Of a DNA stretch of 64,000 nucleotides, positions 44,476 to 55,760 are shown piece after piece (within the stretch, counting starts at the first letter, position 1; every line of letters begins with the position of its first letter). This stretch comes from Acanthornis magna (lineage: Eukaryota; Chordata; Aves; Passeriformes; Acanthizidae): assembly GCA_036785705.1 (NCBI GenBank), contig JAWUZG010000001.1, positions 3,658,001-3,722,000 on the forward strand. Reading direction: 5' to 3'. The notes under the pieces were generated by a model. The model did no database searches and was not told the origin of the DNA. It saw nothing but the letters and a program-made list of their open reading frames with translations. A program made the translations under genes and the position numbers.

Positions 44476-44648
44476 TTTCAGATAGATGGTGGTTTATTTC
44501 TCCATAGGGTGAGGTATCAAATGTGTGGCTACAGAATGGACTTCTCAGATGACATCAGGATGTAACTGCAGATGGTGATTTCTGGCACCACTTGGACCAT
44601 CACATTGCACCACCCAGCTGTGGTACAATGCTGGGGAATCACCAGCGA

Positions 44649-44808
44649 GCAGTGGTTAAAAGGAGATTTGTCTGTCTGTCTGCAGCTGAAAATCTTTCAG
44701 CCATTCATTATAACCTCCCTGAGCTGGTGTGGATTTTCCACAGAAGTAAAAGACTAGGTAGAAAAATGCCCTCATCAGACTCCAGCTCTTTGCTCCAAAA
44801 ATGGTGAT
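44649..44808 (+). repeat. local direct duplication, copy 1
   Basis: This segment, running from GCAGTGGTTAAAAGG to AAAATGGTGAT, recurs at 45693-45845. By eye there are about seven substitutions and two indels of about 4 bp, so the copies are roughly 95% alike. Similarity stops sharply on both sides. It may be a small segmental duplication or two copies of an unnamed dispersed repeat. Confidence 0.9.
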
Positions 44809-45692
44809 GGTAAAAAGTCAGCAAAAATATTTAGGGAAAAAGAAAATGTTTTTCAGTTGCAAGCAGTTGACAGATTGGAAACTACTTTTTCCATGCACTG
44901 AGGCAGAAAACAGCACCAGCCCAGAAACTTCCAACCTGAACAGTGTCAGTACAGCAACTGAAAGTGTTGTAAAATCCCAGCTACCCTGCTCTCCTGGCAA
45001 GCAGTGCTGCTTCCAGACACAATTATAAGGTACATTTCCCAAGGCAGGAGTTAGGTCTTCATCTTGTGTTCACGGGAGGCAAAATGAAGAATGTGAAAAA
45101 GAATAGGTTGTAATCCTGAAAAGACCCTGAACCACCTATGTATGGACAAGAAAAGAGAGATCAGGTTATAAGATATTTTCTTTTTACTACAGTAACGGTT
45201 TTCATTGCTGCCAGCTTCCAACTAACACACTGTACTTATAGGTGCATATTGAAATTTCTAACATCTCTGAAACAAATAATTTGGAGACGGCATAACCCAT
45301 GATCTGCTTTCCTACAGCAAGAGCTGCTTTTCCTGGCATCAAGAAATGGGAAAAATAATTCATTGACAAGAGTCTGTGACATTTTCTCTTCCTTATCTCT
45401 TCAGGCCAAGTCTCCAGCAAGTAGGGTATTTCAGAAATAATCATAAGAGAAATATTAGAAAGAGGAAAACAAAACAGTTGTCCTGTTCCCATGGAAATGC
45501 ATGGGAAGAGTTCATGCGAGCACCCCTTCTGATGTGGTCATGTGTTTGTCCTTGGATGGTGGGCAGAGGTCAGGAGGCTCATCCTCTCCATGGTGTGCCT
45601 GGGGTTTACTGGCATGGCAGAGAAATAAACCCCTTTGGCCTTGGAGGCTCTTTTACAGGGGAAGTGGAACAGAAATATGGTTAAAAGGAACA

Positions 45693-45845
45693 GCAGTGGT
45701 TAAAAGATTTGTCTGACTGCAGCTGAAAATTTTTCAGCCATTCATTATAACCTGCCTGAGCTGGTGTGGATTTTCCACAGAAGTAATAGACTGGGTATAA
45801 AAATGCCCTCATCATTCTCCAGCTCTTTGCTCCAAAAATGGTGAT
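45693..45845 (+). repeat. local direct duplication, copy 2
   Basis: This is the second copy of the 44649-44808 segment, in the same orientation about 1.04 kb downstream. It ends about 40 bp before the + strand CR1 copy starting near 45885. Confidence 0.9.
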
Positions 45846-45884
45846 TTTTGGACAAGCCCAAGAAAAATTGGGCTATGAAGGTCC

Positions 45885-46452
45885 AAAGAAGTGGGTTTGC
45901 TCCTCTGGTCAGCTGTCCTGAGACTCCACCTGGAGTATTGCATCCAGGTCTGGGATTCCCAGGGTAAGAAAGTCATGGATCCACTTGAGTGTGTCCAAAA
46001 GAGGGCCATGGGAATGATCAGAGGACTGGAGCACCTCCTGCATGAGATCAGTCTGAGAGAGTTGGGGTTGTTTAGCCCAGAGGAGAAAAGGCTCCAGGGA
46101 GACCTCATAGCAGCCTTCCAGTTCTTGAGAAGGCCAGCAGGAAAGACCAGGAGGGACTCTTGTCAGGGAATGCAGTGATAGGACAAGGAGGAATGGTTGG
46201 TTTTAAAATGAAAAAAAAGGTAGATTTAGATTAGATGTTAAGAAGAAATTCTTTACTGTGAGGGTGGTGAGTGCCCAGAACAGGTTGCCCAGAGATGCTG
46301 TGGATGTCACATTCCTGGAAGTGTTCAAGGGCAGGTTGGATGGGGCTTAGAGCAACCTGGGATAGTGGAAGGTGTCCCTGCCATGGCAGGGGGTTGGAAA
46401 AAGATGGGCTTTAAGGTCCCTTCCAACCCAAACCGTCCTATGATTCTATGAA
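45885..46452 (+). mobile_element. 5'-truncated CR1 LINE with the end of ORF2 and 3' UTR
   Basis: This is a + strand CR1. The frame starting at 45891 reads LRLHLEYCIQVWDSQ, then LECVQKRAMGMIRGLEHL and LRELGLFSPEEKRLQGDLI. That is the C-terminal end of the CR1 reverse-transcriptase ORF. The 3' UTR follows with GGTTGCCCAGAGATGC, AAGTGTTCAAGGGCAGG and CCTTCCAACCCAAACC, ending in CCTATGATTCTATGAATG. It is truncated at the 5' end, as almost all avian CR1 are, and is not an active element. Confidence 0.93.
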
Positions 46453-47221
46453 TGAAATTAAACACTTTTTAGTAAGGCTGCAGCTCCCCCCACACCTCTA
46501 TGAATTTATGAGACAGCCCACAGGTCACTGTGCTTCTGCAGGAAGCTCATCAAACACCTCTGATGTCATTTTTCTGCCCGAAGTCTCAGATTGGCTTTAC
46601 TTAGCAACCAAGAGGTTAAAGAGCTGCTTCCAGCTGCAGGTCCAGGGCTGCCAGGGAGCCTGTGGGCAGAGAGGAAAATCCCGAAAATCTGGGCTCCAGC
46701 ACTGACTCAGCTGAGCAAAGCCCTGGCAGAAACAAACATTTCCTTTGGAGCCTGTGGGATGTGTGCATGGGAAGAGGGAACAGAGCAGATGACAGGGCAA
46801 ACACTTACAAACTTCAGAGACAGGATTGACCAAATCCTTTAAAAACTAGGGTTTGGGTTATGGCCTATCTCCTGGAGCAAACAGAGCAGGAGAAAGGAAG
46901 TGTCAACAATCCTCTCTGCTCTCTGAAGAGCATGTCAGCTCTGCAAGGAAACACTGAGAAAAAGCAATGGGTTTCAAACCCCTGCTTGTGTGTGGAGCAC
47001 TGGGAGAGCCAGTGGGGGAGATGCTGCAGGTGGTGTTTTACCTGCCCGAGTGCTCCTCATCCTCTGTGCAGGGCCACAGCAAAGGATGAAGTCCCCACGG
47101 TTCCTATCAGGAAGGATTTCCCAGTTTGCTTCCTGCCAGGCAGCCTGTGTGTATAAAAGCACCAAATCATGGCAGTGATGGTGTGATGGCACCAAGCCCA
47201 TCTAATGGAAAACCAACCAAG

Positions 47222-48060
47222 TCATAGGATCATTGAATCACTTAGGTTAGAAAAGACCCTTAAGATTATTCAGTTCAACAGTTAGACCAGCACTGTCATG
47301 TTCACCACTAAACCATGTCCCCACCTGCCACATTTACACTTCTTTTAAACACCTCCAGGGATGGTAACTCCCCCACTTTCCTGGGGAGTCTGTTTCAAGG
47401 CTTGAGAACCATTGTGGTGATGAAATTTTTCCTTATCCAAGCCAAACTTCCCCTGGCACAACTTGAGGCTGTTTCCACTCATAGTCTCATTTGTTACCTG
47501 CAAGAAGAGCTTTCCACACCTTCCTTTCAGGATGTTGTAGACAACCATAAGTTCTTCCATGAGCCTCCTTCTCTCCAGGCTGAGCCCCACCAGCTGTCAT
47601 CAGACATGCTCCAGACTCTTCCCCAGCTCCGTTCCTTTCTCTGGACACGCTCCAGCACCTCAGGGTCTTTCTGGGAGTGAGAAGCCCAAAACCAAACCCA
47701 GGGTTCGAGGTGTGGCCTCACCAGTGCTGAGTACAGCACTGCCCTGGTCACTGCTGGCCACACTATTGCTGGCATAAGCCATTTGTGCCTTCTTGGCCAC
47801 CTGGGCACAAATGGCTCATGTTCAGCTGCTGTCGAGCAGCACCCCCAGCTCCTTTTCCATGGAGGAGCTTTCCAGCCACTCTTCCCCCAGCCTGCGGTGC
47901 TGCACGGGGCTGTTGTGATTGAAGTGCAGGATTTCACCTTATTTAATCTCATGCAATTGGCCTCAGCCCATCGAACCAGCCTGTCCAGCTCCCGCTGTGG
48001 GGATATCCTCAAGCAAATCAACACTCACCCAGCTTGGTGCCATCCACGCCAAACCCCAAT
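47222..48060 (-). mobile_element. CR1 LINE, longer antisense copy with reverse-transcriptase C-terminus
   Basis: The left end (CATAGGATCATTGAATCACTT) is the reverse complement of the CR1 terminus. Reading right to left on the - strand, the open frame 48024-47527 contains LDRLVRWAEANCMRLNKVK and then AVLYSALVRPHLEPWVWFW, which match the conserved end of CR1 ORF2. Frameshift and substitutions (for example loss of the EYC of PHLEYC) show that it is dead. The right-hand edge is approximate. Confidence 0.9.
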
Positions 48061-49072
48061 CCCCCAAAAGGCCATTCCTCACAAAGACAGCATTGCTCCT
48101 GCCCCACTAAATCCCTGTTGTGCCTGCCTTCCCAGACATTCCTGTTGGGATGGCTTGGCCTGGTTCCCTGCACTGCCAGTGAGCCCTCCCAGCAGTGCCA
48201 CATGTGCTGGGATGCACTGTCCTGCTCGCCGTGTTTGTTTTAGGGGATTAGGAACACGCCTGAACCCAAACTCATGCTGGAAATGATGTTTCACATGCAA
48301 AGCAGGCTGGTTTGGAGGGAAATAGGTACATTTCTGTGATTAAATGAAAATAATTGGGGTTAAATGGGGAGGAAAATGAAGTTTCCTTGCAATTACTTGG
48401 ATTTGTTATAAGAAAGAATGACATACGTTTTCAGTTTGATCTGCTTTCTACAGATTTCCCTTTATGTTTTTTCTCCTACTTTCAGAAATTAATTTGGGCT
48501 CCTTGGCCTCATTAATGGAGATTACCTATCTTGGCAAGAAATTTTATGTATTATAAACAGGCTTTACTGATACAGCTCTGAAACAGTGGTGTGCTCTCCA
48601 GTTCCAAAACCCACTTCTGCCAAAACCCAAACAGAATAACATGACTATTTCCCTAAATTATTGCTCAGACATAAGGAAGTAATCTTTTTCTCAATGGTTT
48701 TGGTGTTAAGGGGCAAAGAAAGCTGCTAACATTGTCTGCTCCCCATAAATCCTCCCTTATTGTGTGGCTCATCCCCAGTTATCCAGGTAGGGTTGTTAAA
48801 TCGGGATGATGTTGGGATTCACGAGAATAGTTTATGCACTTTGTTCTATAAACATCCACTTCGAAAAAAACTCAGAAAATTCAGTTGTAAAGAGTAAAAA
48901 CACAAGGTATTTTTGGGTGCAGATCACCATCTGAATTATCCACTTATGGTCTAGTGAGACACACAAACCCTGCAAAAGTTGAGACAGAAATGGTACAAGA
49001 GGGATATGTTGATGGTGAAAAGAGGACAATCCCTAAGAGGAAAATTTCTCCTCTCCTGTTTCTTTCTGTCAT

Positions 49073-49167
49073 TTCTCTTCTCTTCTCTTCTCTTCTCTTC
49101 TCTTCTCTTCTCTTCTCTTCTCTTCTCTTCTCTTCTCTTCTCTTCTCTTCTCTTCTCTTCTCTTCTC
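49073..49167. repeat. perfect (TTCTC)19 pentanucleotide microsatellite
   Basis: Nineteen perfect tandem TTCTC units span 95 bp, followed by a T-rich stretch. The open frames over it (Ser-Leu-Leu-Phe or Arg-Glu-Glu-Lys repeats) are artefacts of the repeat. The purity suggests recent expansion and length polymorphism. Confidence 0.97.
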
Positions 49168-50385
49168 CCTTTTCTCTTTTTTTTTTCTCTGTCCTTGTTA
49201 CTATTACTCTGTCCTGTTGCTATTAATTTTGCTCTTTCACTTCTTCTTGTCATCCTCTGAATCCACCAGGAAAAATTTATTTGTCCGCAAAAACATCCCC
49301 ACAGAGAACACAAATGCCAAAAATCCCATCCTCATCCCCAGTTGTGTCCATCTGCTCTGGAAAGCCTTAGCACTGGTCCTGCAGATGTTCTGGCAGCCTT
49401 CGAGCTCCTGATATGTTTTGCAAAAGCAGACGTTACTAATTTGTAAAGCATCTTTGAACTTCTCACGGGGGGCTGACGCATTTGGTGCTGTTTCTAACTG
49501 AATGGGGGTTTTTTTGTCTTTATTTTTACCAGGGTATATTTTGGGTTTCTACACCATCCGTTGCCAACCCATCCAGCTATGCTGAGCTCCTCATTTCTGC
49601 ATCTCAGTCCCTCCCTCATAGCTTTTCAAGAGGAGCATGCTCAATCATGCCTTTCCCATTACTCTTGGAAATGGCATGGAATTTTGCCGTTTTTGCAGGT
49701 CTCCAGGTTAGCTGCTCCCTGAAATTGCTACAGAGTGGAACTAAAAATTATAGCACGTGTTGGGCCCTGTGTGATGTGTACCAGCCCGGATAGACATAAC
49801 ACAAATTCCTCATCCCTCTTGTTTTCCTGCACGTGCAGCCTTCCTGGTCACTCTCTGGATACTGTCACCAGCAGGGACAGGCAATCAGCGCTGACACCTT
49901 AAAGGCATTTTTATTTAGGTTTCACATCCCCTGTTACTTGTCGAGAGGGTTAACTTGAGACCTGATCTGACTGCTAGTCCTTATCTCTGGAAATGATCCA
50001 AACCCAAGCAAGAATGAAAAGGAAAAAACTCACAAGGAAACAACCTTTTTGGGTTTTATACCAAGTGAGAGTATTTTGGGTTGCATTTGGACTTTGCATT
50101 TTGGGGGGGTTCTTTTTGTTTCCTTTGCAGAGTAAACAAAATTCTCATAAAACTTACAAGGAAGACAAAATGTTTTACTTTTTTTTAAGGTAGACAAAGG
50201 GGGAAATAGGAATAAAATTCCAATCTTTTCATCAAGCAACAAAAATACCAGCCAAAGAAAAAGATATTCAACACTGTGTTTGGAAAAATCTGTAAGAATA
50301 GCAAAGGTGTAGCTACATTAATTATACATTCTCAGCTTTATACAAACACTTATAAAACATGAATGAATACCAGAGGGAATATTTT

Positions 50386-50466
50386 TCTTAACAAAAAATT
50401 CTTAACAAAAATTTTCTTAACAAAAAATTAAAACACAAGCTTTTAATCATAATTAAAACACAAGCT
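50386..50466. repeat. short AT-rich tandem repeats
   Basis: CTTAACAAAAAATT-type units occur three times, then ATTAAAACACAAGCT twice. They lie near the inferred CCDC3 3' end and are probably slippage products. Confidence 0.85.
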
Positions 50467-52042
50467 ATCCCAGGAAAACCAGTTCATTTATTTAAACAGC
50501 AGTTTAGAAACCAGAAAATAAAACAATTAAAAAGTAGTTACTTTCCTATGGATTTAAATTTTGGAGTTAAAATCTCTTGATGGCTTCTAGAGAAGCCTAA
50601 GTTCTGTACTAATTCTCAGGAAACAGCATTGCTGACTCCGGCAGAAAACAATTCAAATTGTGGTGATGTGGTAGGTGGAGCCTTTGAAACCAGTGGAGCT
50701 TGTGGAGGAGTCAGAATCTTAAGAAATGCCAATATTATTTTAACAGGGTAAAAAATGTATCTCCAAAAGGAGCAAAACTGGAAGGTAATGAGAGTCAGCT
50801 TCTGTGTTCTGCTTGGACTGAAGCTCACGTTTGAAAGCTGATATGGGCTTTTCCAAGTGCAGGGATAGTTTAAAGCATTAACATTATCAGCCGTGGATAC
50901 TGATGCTTAAATCCACACTGCTTGAGCAGAAGTCAGTTTGTAAATGTCTAATAAAGGATATAATGGACTTTTCTTTTTCACAAGATAACCAAGAAACAGG
51001 TTTTACTTCATCTTTTAAGAAATTAGACTATATCAAATGTGTAATAAAAATATTTTCTATAGGATTTTAAAATATATACATATATAAACTACCTAATTTT
51101 TTAATGCCCTGTTGATATTGATGTGGTCTCTTCAGGCTCTAAGTGTAACTAAGTGAGGCTGCCCAGCAACCTCCATTATACCTCAAACAGTGACTACAAA
51201 ACAAAGTTTTGTCCACACTGTAAATTAAACCTGCTTGAGAATGGGATCTGAAATTGCCTGCTGGGCCTGATCCAACACCCACTAATCATCTAAGTCCCCT
51301 CCTGACTGTAGGATTTGGTCTTAGACACAGTCCTGAAATGATGTGGTTTCCAACCCGGTTGGCTGACTAATGATAAAGGCACCTGAGGAAGTTACTGAGA
51401 GCCTTGAGGCACTTCTTGGAAAAATAAAAGTTATTAGATACTTTATTTAGAATATTTAAGGATATATAGAAACAGTCAAGACAATTTGGACACATCTATA
51501 TTTCATGGTGACGAGAGGCACAAACTGACTCTGTCTCAGACATAGCCTTTGCCCAGGCACTGGATGTAGACTTTAGTCAAGCTTAAAGCAAGGCTGAGAG
51601 CTTGGGGATGAAGAAGGAGCAAAGGGCACTCATGCCTGCATCCTTCCCCCCACATCCACCTCTATATCCCGAGCCTTCCTTGCCCAGCCCATGGGAGGAG
51701 CAGGAACTGGCAGGAAGAGCTCCTTTGTCAAATGCCCAGGGGGCTGGGCTGGCACTTCACCAAAGCCAACCTAAAACTGGTGATGGAGGTGGAGTGGGTG
51801 AGGGAGGAGAAGCACAGATGACTGTCTGGCCCTGTGTCCACGGAGAACTGCGAGGACACGGCTTAGGGCTGTGCCAAACCCAGTTGGCATTCCTGTTTTA
51901 CCTAGCACTGTGTCTAAAGCAAGTTCAGATTCATTTTCCATGCAAGGTTTGGAGCACAGCATAGACAAGGTGTGAGGGCCAGACCCTGACCTAATGCAGG
52001 CAAAATTCACCACTACCATTGGCCTGAGCACTTACCCTTGCA
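50465..52042 (-). other. CCDC3: CCDC3 3' UTR (extent inferred)
   Basis: On the - strand this region follows the CCDC3 stop at 52045-52043. Candidate AATAAA signals on the - strand appear as TTTATT at 51442-51447 and 50487-50492. The distal one would give about 1.6 kb of UTR. Sequence from 50.2 to 51.1 kb is notably AT-rich. The actual end cannot be decided from sequence alone. Confidence 0.4.
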
Positions 52043-52318
52043 TTATACCTTAAGGTAGGTAGCATGGGAGTTCTCCTGCTTCAAAGAGTTAATATAGGGG
52101 ATCTGACCACCTGCAGAGGAAAGTTTCTCGCTGAGCTTTCGGTTCACCAGCTCCATGTGCCTGGAGTTTTTCCTGGCTTGCCGGAGAGACCTCTTGACTT
52201 TCTTCACTCGATCTCGCAGCTGCTTGTTGCGCTTCTCCAGCGTCGCCACTTTCTGCTGCAGCTTCTTCACTCTGTCCTCCTCCTCAAACAGAGCTTTCTG
52301 CACCGAGGAGCACATGAG
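52043..52318 (-). CDS. CCDC3: CCDC3 last coding exon (coiled-coil domain containing 3)
   Basis: On the - strand, acceptor tccccacag is followed by CTC ATG TGC, giving (L)MCSSVQKALFEEEDRVKKLQ and then QKVATLEKRNKQLRDRVKKV. A further basic helix follows, and the tail ends SHATYLKV before TAA (52045-52043). The 91 residues are the C-terminal third of CCDC3, about 270 residues in human. The Met at 52315 is internal, not a start. CCDC3 (favine) is a secreted glycoprotein from adipose and endothelial cells, linked in the literature to lipid accumulation and dampened TNF/NF-kB signalling. The visible part is a heptad-like, strongly basic coiled coil. The signal peptide and N-terminal domain are outside the window. 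Position and orientation next to CAMK1D match the human order, which supports the call. Confidence 0.94.
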   Translation of the reverse strand, partial: LMCSSVQKALFEEEDRVKKLQQKVATLEKRNKQLRDRVKKVKRSLRQARKNSRHMELVNRKLSEKLSSAGGQIPYINSLKQENSHATYLKV

Positions 52319-55300
52319 CTGTGGGGACAGCAGCAGCAGGTGAGCTTTGCATGGAAAGTTATCATGGCAAGGGTTAATTCAGGCATTCCAGAAAACACAA
52401 CTTTTTCAAAGCAGAATGCTTTTTTTGGGGGAGCTTTTACTCTGGTTTTATACCTTTTCAAGTAAAATTCTCTCTTGCACTTACGTATTTAGTTAGGACC
52501 CAAAATTGTAGAATTTAATGATACCAGTGATTCACAATTACATTTATTAACTGTTTTGTCAGACCTGTCCAGCTCACTGAGGCTACACTGAGTTTATGGA
52601 GAAAGGTTGCCCTAATTCTGGTATGAATCTGGAGTTCAGGTCAAGGGGTGTGATTTTTGGAAAACTCTAGTTTTGATTCAGCTTAGCAGCCCTTCAGAAA
52701 CCCCAGACTCTGGCAAGAGCCTGCCCTCTGCTCTTTATGTCAACATGTGAAGTAAGAACAGCACCTGCCAAACACAGAACTATTTTGCCTTTCCAAGAAC
52801 AGAGGTGTTCTAAACACCTCATTGCATGGGTTTCTTTAATAAACCCTGAAGGGTAAAATCTCAGCAGCCCCTAGGAGCATCCATGATCCCATAACTTTAA
52901 TGCAAATTATAATTTAGGGGGTCAATGGCTGAAAACTGCCCCTCCCAGTCTACCCTATACAACTTACTGCAATATTGCCCCCAGAAGGGACATCAGCTCT
53001 TGATGTTCATTCATGCCAGTGGCTCTTACATAGGAAATAAAAAAGAGGGACAGCTTCAAAGGTGCTGTCCCCAAAGCATCCCTAGAAGAGCAGCTCACAG
53101 GGCATTTTCAAATCCACTGGGTTGGATGATGGTCCAAATGCAAAACATCTCTTGGACAACTGCTGGGCAGCTGTTCATCTCATACTGCCTCATCCTAGGA
53201 TGACCCAGAAGATCTATCTCATCTCAAGGATATGTGATTGCCATGTTTATGGTCTCCTGTTTCTCACTTGTTCCCTTTTTGCAGGTGCAGCAGCAGGAGT
53301 GGGATGACAAACACCAGCTACAAAGGTTTCAGTGCAAAGGAGTTCAGCTCCTGATGCTCAGCCTCACCTGGGATGGGATTCAGCTCCCTTCTCTCAAGCA
53401 GCTAAAAGTGAGACACAGGTCTGAGCTCCTTTCTTTCTGTTTCCCTTAATGTTTGAGGGAGAGACACCCTTCCAAGGGCTGATCTCTGCTTCCTAGGGCA
53501 GAGGGAGGAATCATCCTCTGAACACAACCCTCTCATTTTACTGACCACAAAAGCATCAAGTGCCATTTTTTTCTACCTGGAAAATATTTTCCAGGCAGAA
53601 AAAAAGGAGGTACCTGGAGTTCAAGGACAGCTCCACCAAAAAGTGGCAATTTAGAAGATCTACTTCAAAATCTATTTCTTCTCAGGTGCCTCTTTCCTTT
53701 TTTTTTCCTACAAAAAGCATCCTGAGATATTTTATTGTGCATGTGGGACTTTCATCTTGCTGCTGTACTATGAGGACAGGCAGTGTCTTGTGCTGGATTT
53801 ATCTTCTAAATACATCTTGAAATTTTTTTTATGTGTGTCAAGCACTCCTGGAGTCTGGATGGGCTTTCTCTGGCAGAACATTTGGAACAGACGGGGAATC
53901 TAAATAAACAAGTAAATCCTGACTGTGATGATGAAGGATTACATCTTTCTTTCCATCTTACTTTGTAGTATTTTCAATGACTGGAAGTTGGGGAGGGAGC
54001 CTGCCATGATGAATAATATTTCATTTGCTTTGGAAACCCCCAGCAGTGGGAAACCATGGCCAGTCAACACAAACACAGCAACTGCTTCCACTCCCTTGGA
54101 AGCTCTTGTTCCCCATGCAAAAGCACTGCAGGGCTTTGCTACAAGGCAAATTCTTGCCCCAACTCTTCTCTTACTAGGGCTACTTTATAAATGCATGCTT
54201 GGGAGATAGGGAGTGCACAGATAGAGAGCCAGAAACTGTGCTGAAAAGGAGGGAGTTTGGTTTTGATCACAGCTCATTCCAAGTTCTCTTTGAAAACAGC
54301 CAGCACATCTTGGCTTTTGTGTTTGCCAAACCCTTGCAAAACCTCAAGCAGAGCACTTCTTGAATTTAAATCCCCGTAAAGGAGGACACTGAGTTAGGGA
54401 AATATGTTTGTTGGGAAGACATCAGGTGGAAACTTTACTTCATGAGGCATTTCCTGCATTTTCCGTGGATGCAGAGACGGGCATGGCCTATGCCAGAGTC
54501 CAGTGCAGAGGAACAAACACCTCATGCAGCTGAAGTGGGAGGTTTTGTGAACCCAACTGCATTTCATCTGTCTGGGCTGGCTGGTGGGGGAATAGCAGAC
54601 ATCAGGCATGGCATCAGCCTCATCCTAGAGACTCTCCCAAACATTTTGAGGTTGGTCCTCTGTCCACAGAGGTAGACCTGCTCTACAGAGCCACTGAAAC
54701 TTCTCAAACACCATCAAAAAGCTAGCCAGCTCATTTACTTATACTGTTTCTCTACAGTCCTCACTTTCCAGTCTGAAACACACAGTTTAGTGCTTAAATT
54801 ATCTGGAGATACCCAGAGACATCACGGCAACAGCGGAGTTATAAAAAACGGAGGTACTATCGGGCACGCACAGCTTTGTTTGCCAACAGGGTAGGTGATA
54901 GGAAGAGCCCAGCTTGATAACTGGATGCCTGTCTGCAAATTGCAAGACTACCGGCTGGAAAATAAACACTTTGTTCCTTCTACGTGGGGAAAAATAATGA
55001 GGTGGAGTCCTCTCATTCTCTCTGGCTGGTTACAAACAGCATTTTTCACAGGGCTCTGCAGCGGGGATGATGATGATGTTTAAGGGTGAGTGCTGCCCCA
55101 CCCTTGCTATCACTGCTGGGGCTGTGATTCACCTGCCTGCAACCAAGTTATCCTTAAATTGGTGCTGAGAACTGTGTAACTGTGACAGCTGTGAGCCCAG
55201 CAGAGCCTGGATAACCAACTCAGCTGCTGAACAAGCAGCTGAGAAGTTAACCAGTCCACTTTGCTACTTGGATGCTTGGGAAACTAAGAGAAGGGCCAGG

Positions 55301-55679
55301 AAATGGCTCCTTAGACAAACCAATGGGTTATTTTCCAAATTCCCTTCAAAAATTTACATTCCCTAGTGACCCACAGTTTAGAAGAGATGTTTGCTCTGGA
55401 GATCTGCCTGCATATGTGCTTGTTCCTGTGGAAGACATCCTCAGCAGTGGTACACTCAGGTTCTGAGCAGTACCAGGAGATGTAATGAGAAAGGTGGCAC
55501 AAGAACCATGCAGATCCTGAGGATTTATCCCCAACAGCCTACAGCTGTGAAACTGCATATTAAATATATTTGAGTATTTGTCTGAGAGACCATATCACAA
55601 TTATACCCAGTTAAATGTTTTACCGTATCTAGGAGATTTACAAAATCTGTCCATTTGCCAAAGAAATCAGCACTGTGAT

Positions 55680-55760
55680 AAATAGAATAGAATCACAGAA
55701 TCATTAAGGTTGGAAAAGACCTCCAAGATCATCAAGTCCAATCATTAACCTAACAAACTG
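55680..55760 (-). mobile_element. CR1 LINE 3'-terminal fragment
   Basis: AATAGAATAGAATCACAGAA, followed by TCATTAAGGTTGGAAAAGAC and CTCCAAGATCATCAAGTCCA, is the reverse complement of a CR1 3' terminus. It is a very short, 5'-truncated copy. Confidence 0.9.

Larger units (their letters stand above)
37221..50464. other. intergenic region between convergent CAMK1D and CCDC3
   Basis: This is the roughly 13-kb space between the inferred 3' ends. It contains a strong hairpin (37525-37565), CR1 copies, a local direct duplication and two conspicuous microsatellites, all listed separately. The longest open frame of the window (37642-38382, + strand, 246 codons) lies here, but it has no recognisable domain and is not called a gene. 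The stretches 38640-39200 and 48340-48560 are AT-rich and repeat-free, and could be conserved non-coding elements. Confidence 0.7.

Noticed and set aside
49073..49167. Regular spacing reminiscent of a CRISPR array
   Set aside because: It is a 5-bp simple repeat with no spacers, in a bird genome.
48951..49313. Arg/Glu/Lys-repeat and Ser/Leu/Phe-repeat proteins
   Set aside because: They are direct translations of the TTCTC microsatellite in different frames and strands.
52043..52315. A complete 90-residue - strand protein starting at 52315
   Set aside because: The Met is internal to CCDC3. A consensus acceptor lies just upstream at 52319-52320, and the Leu codon before it belongs to the same exon.
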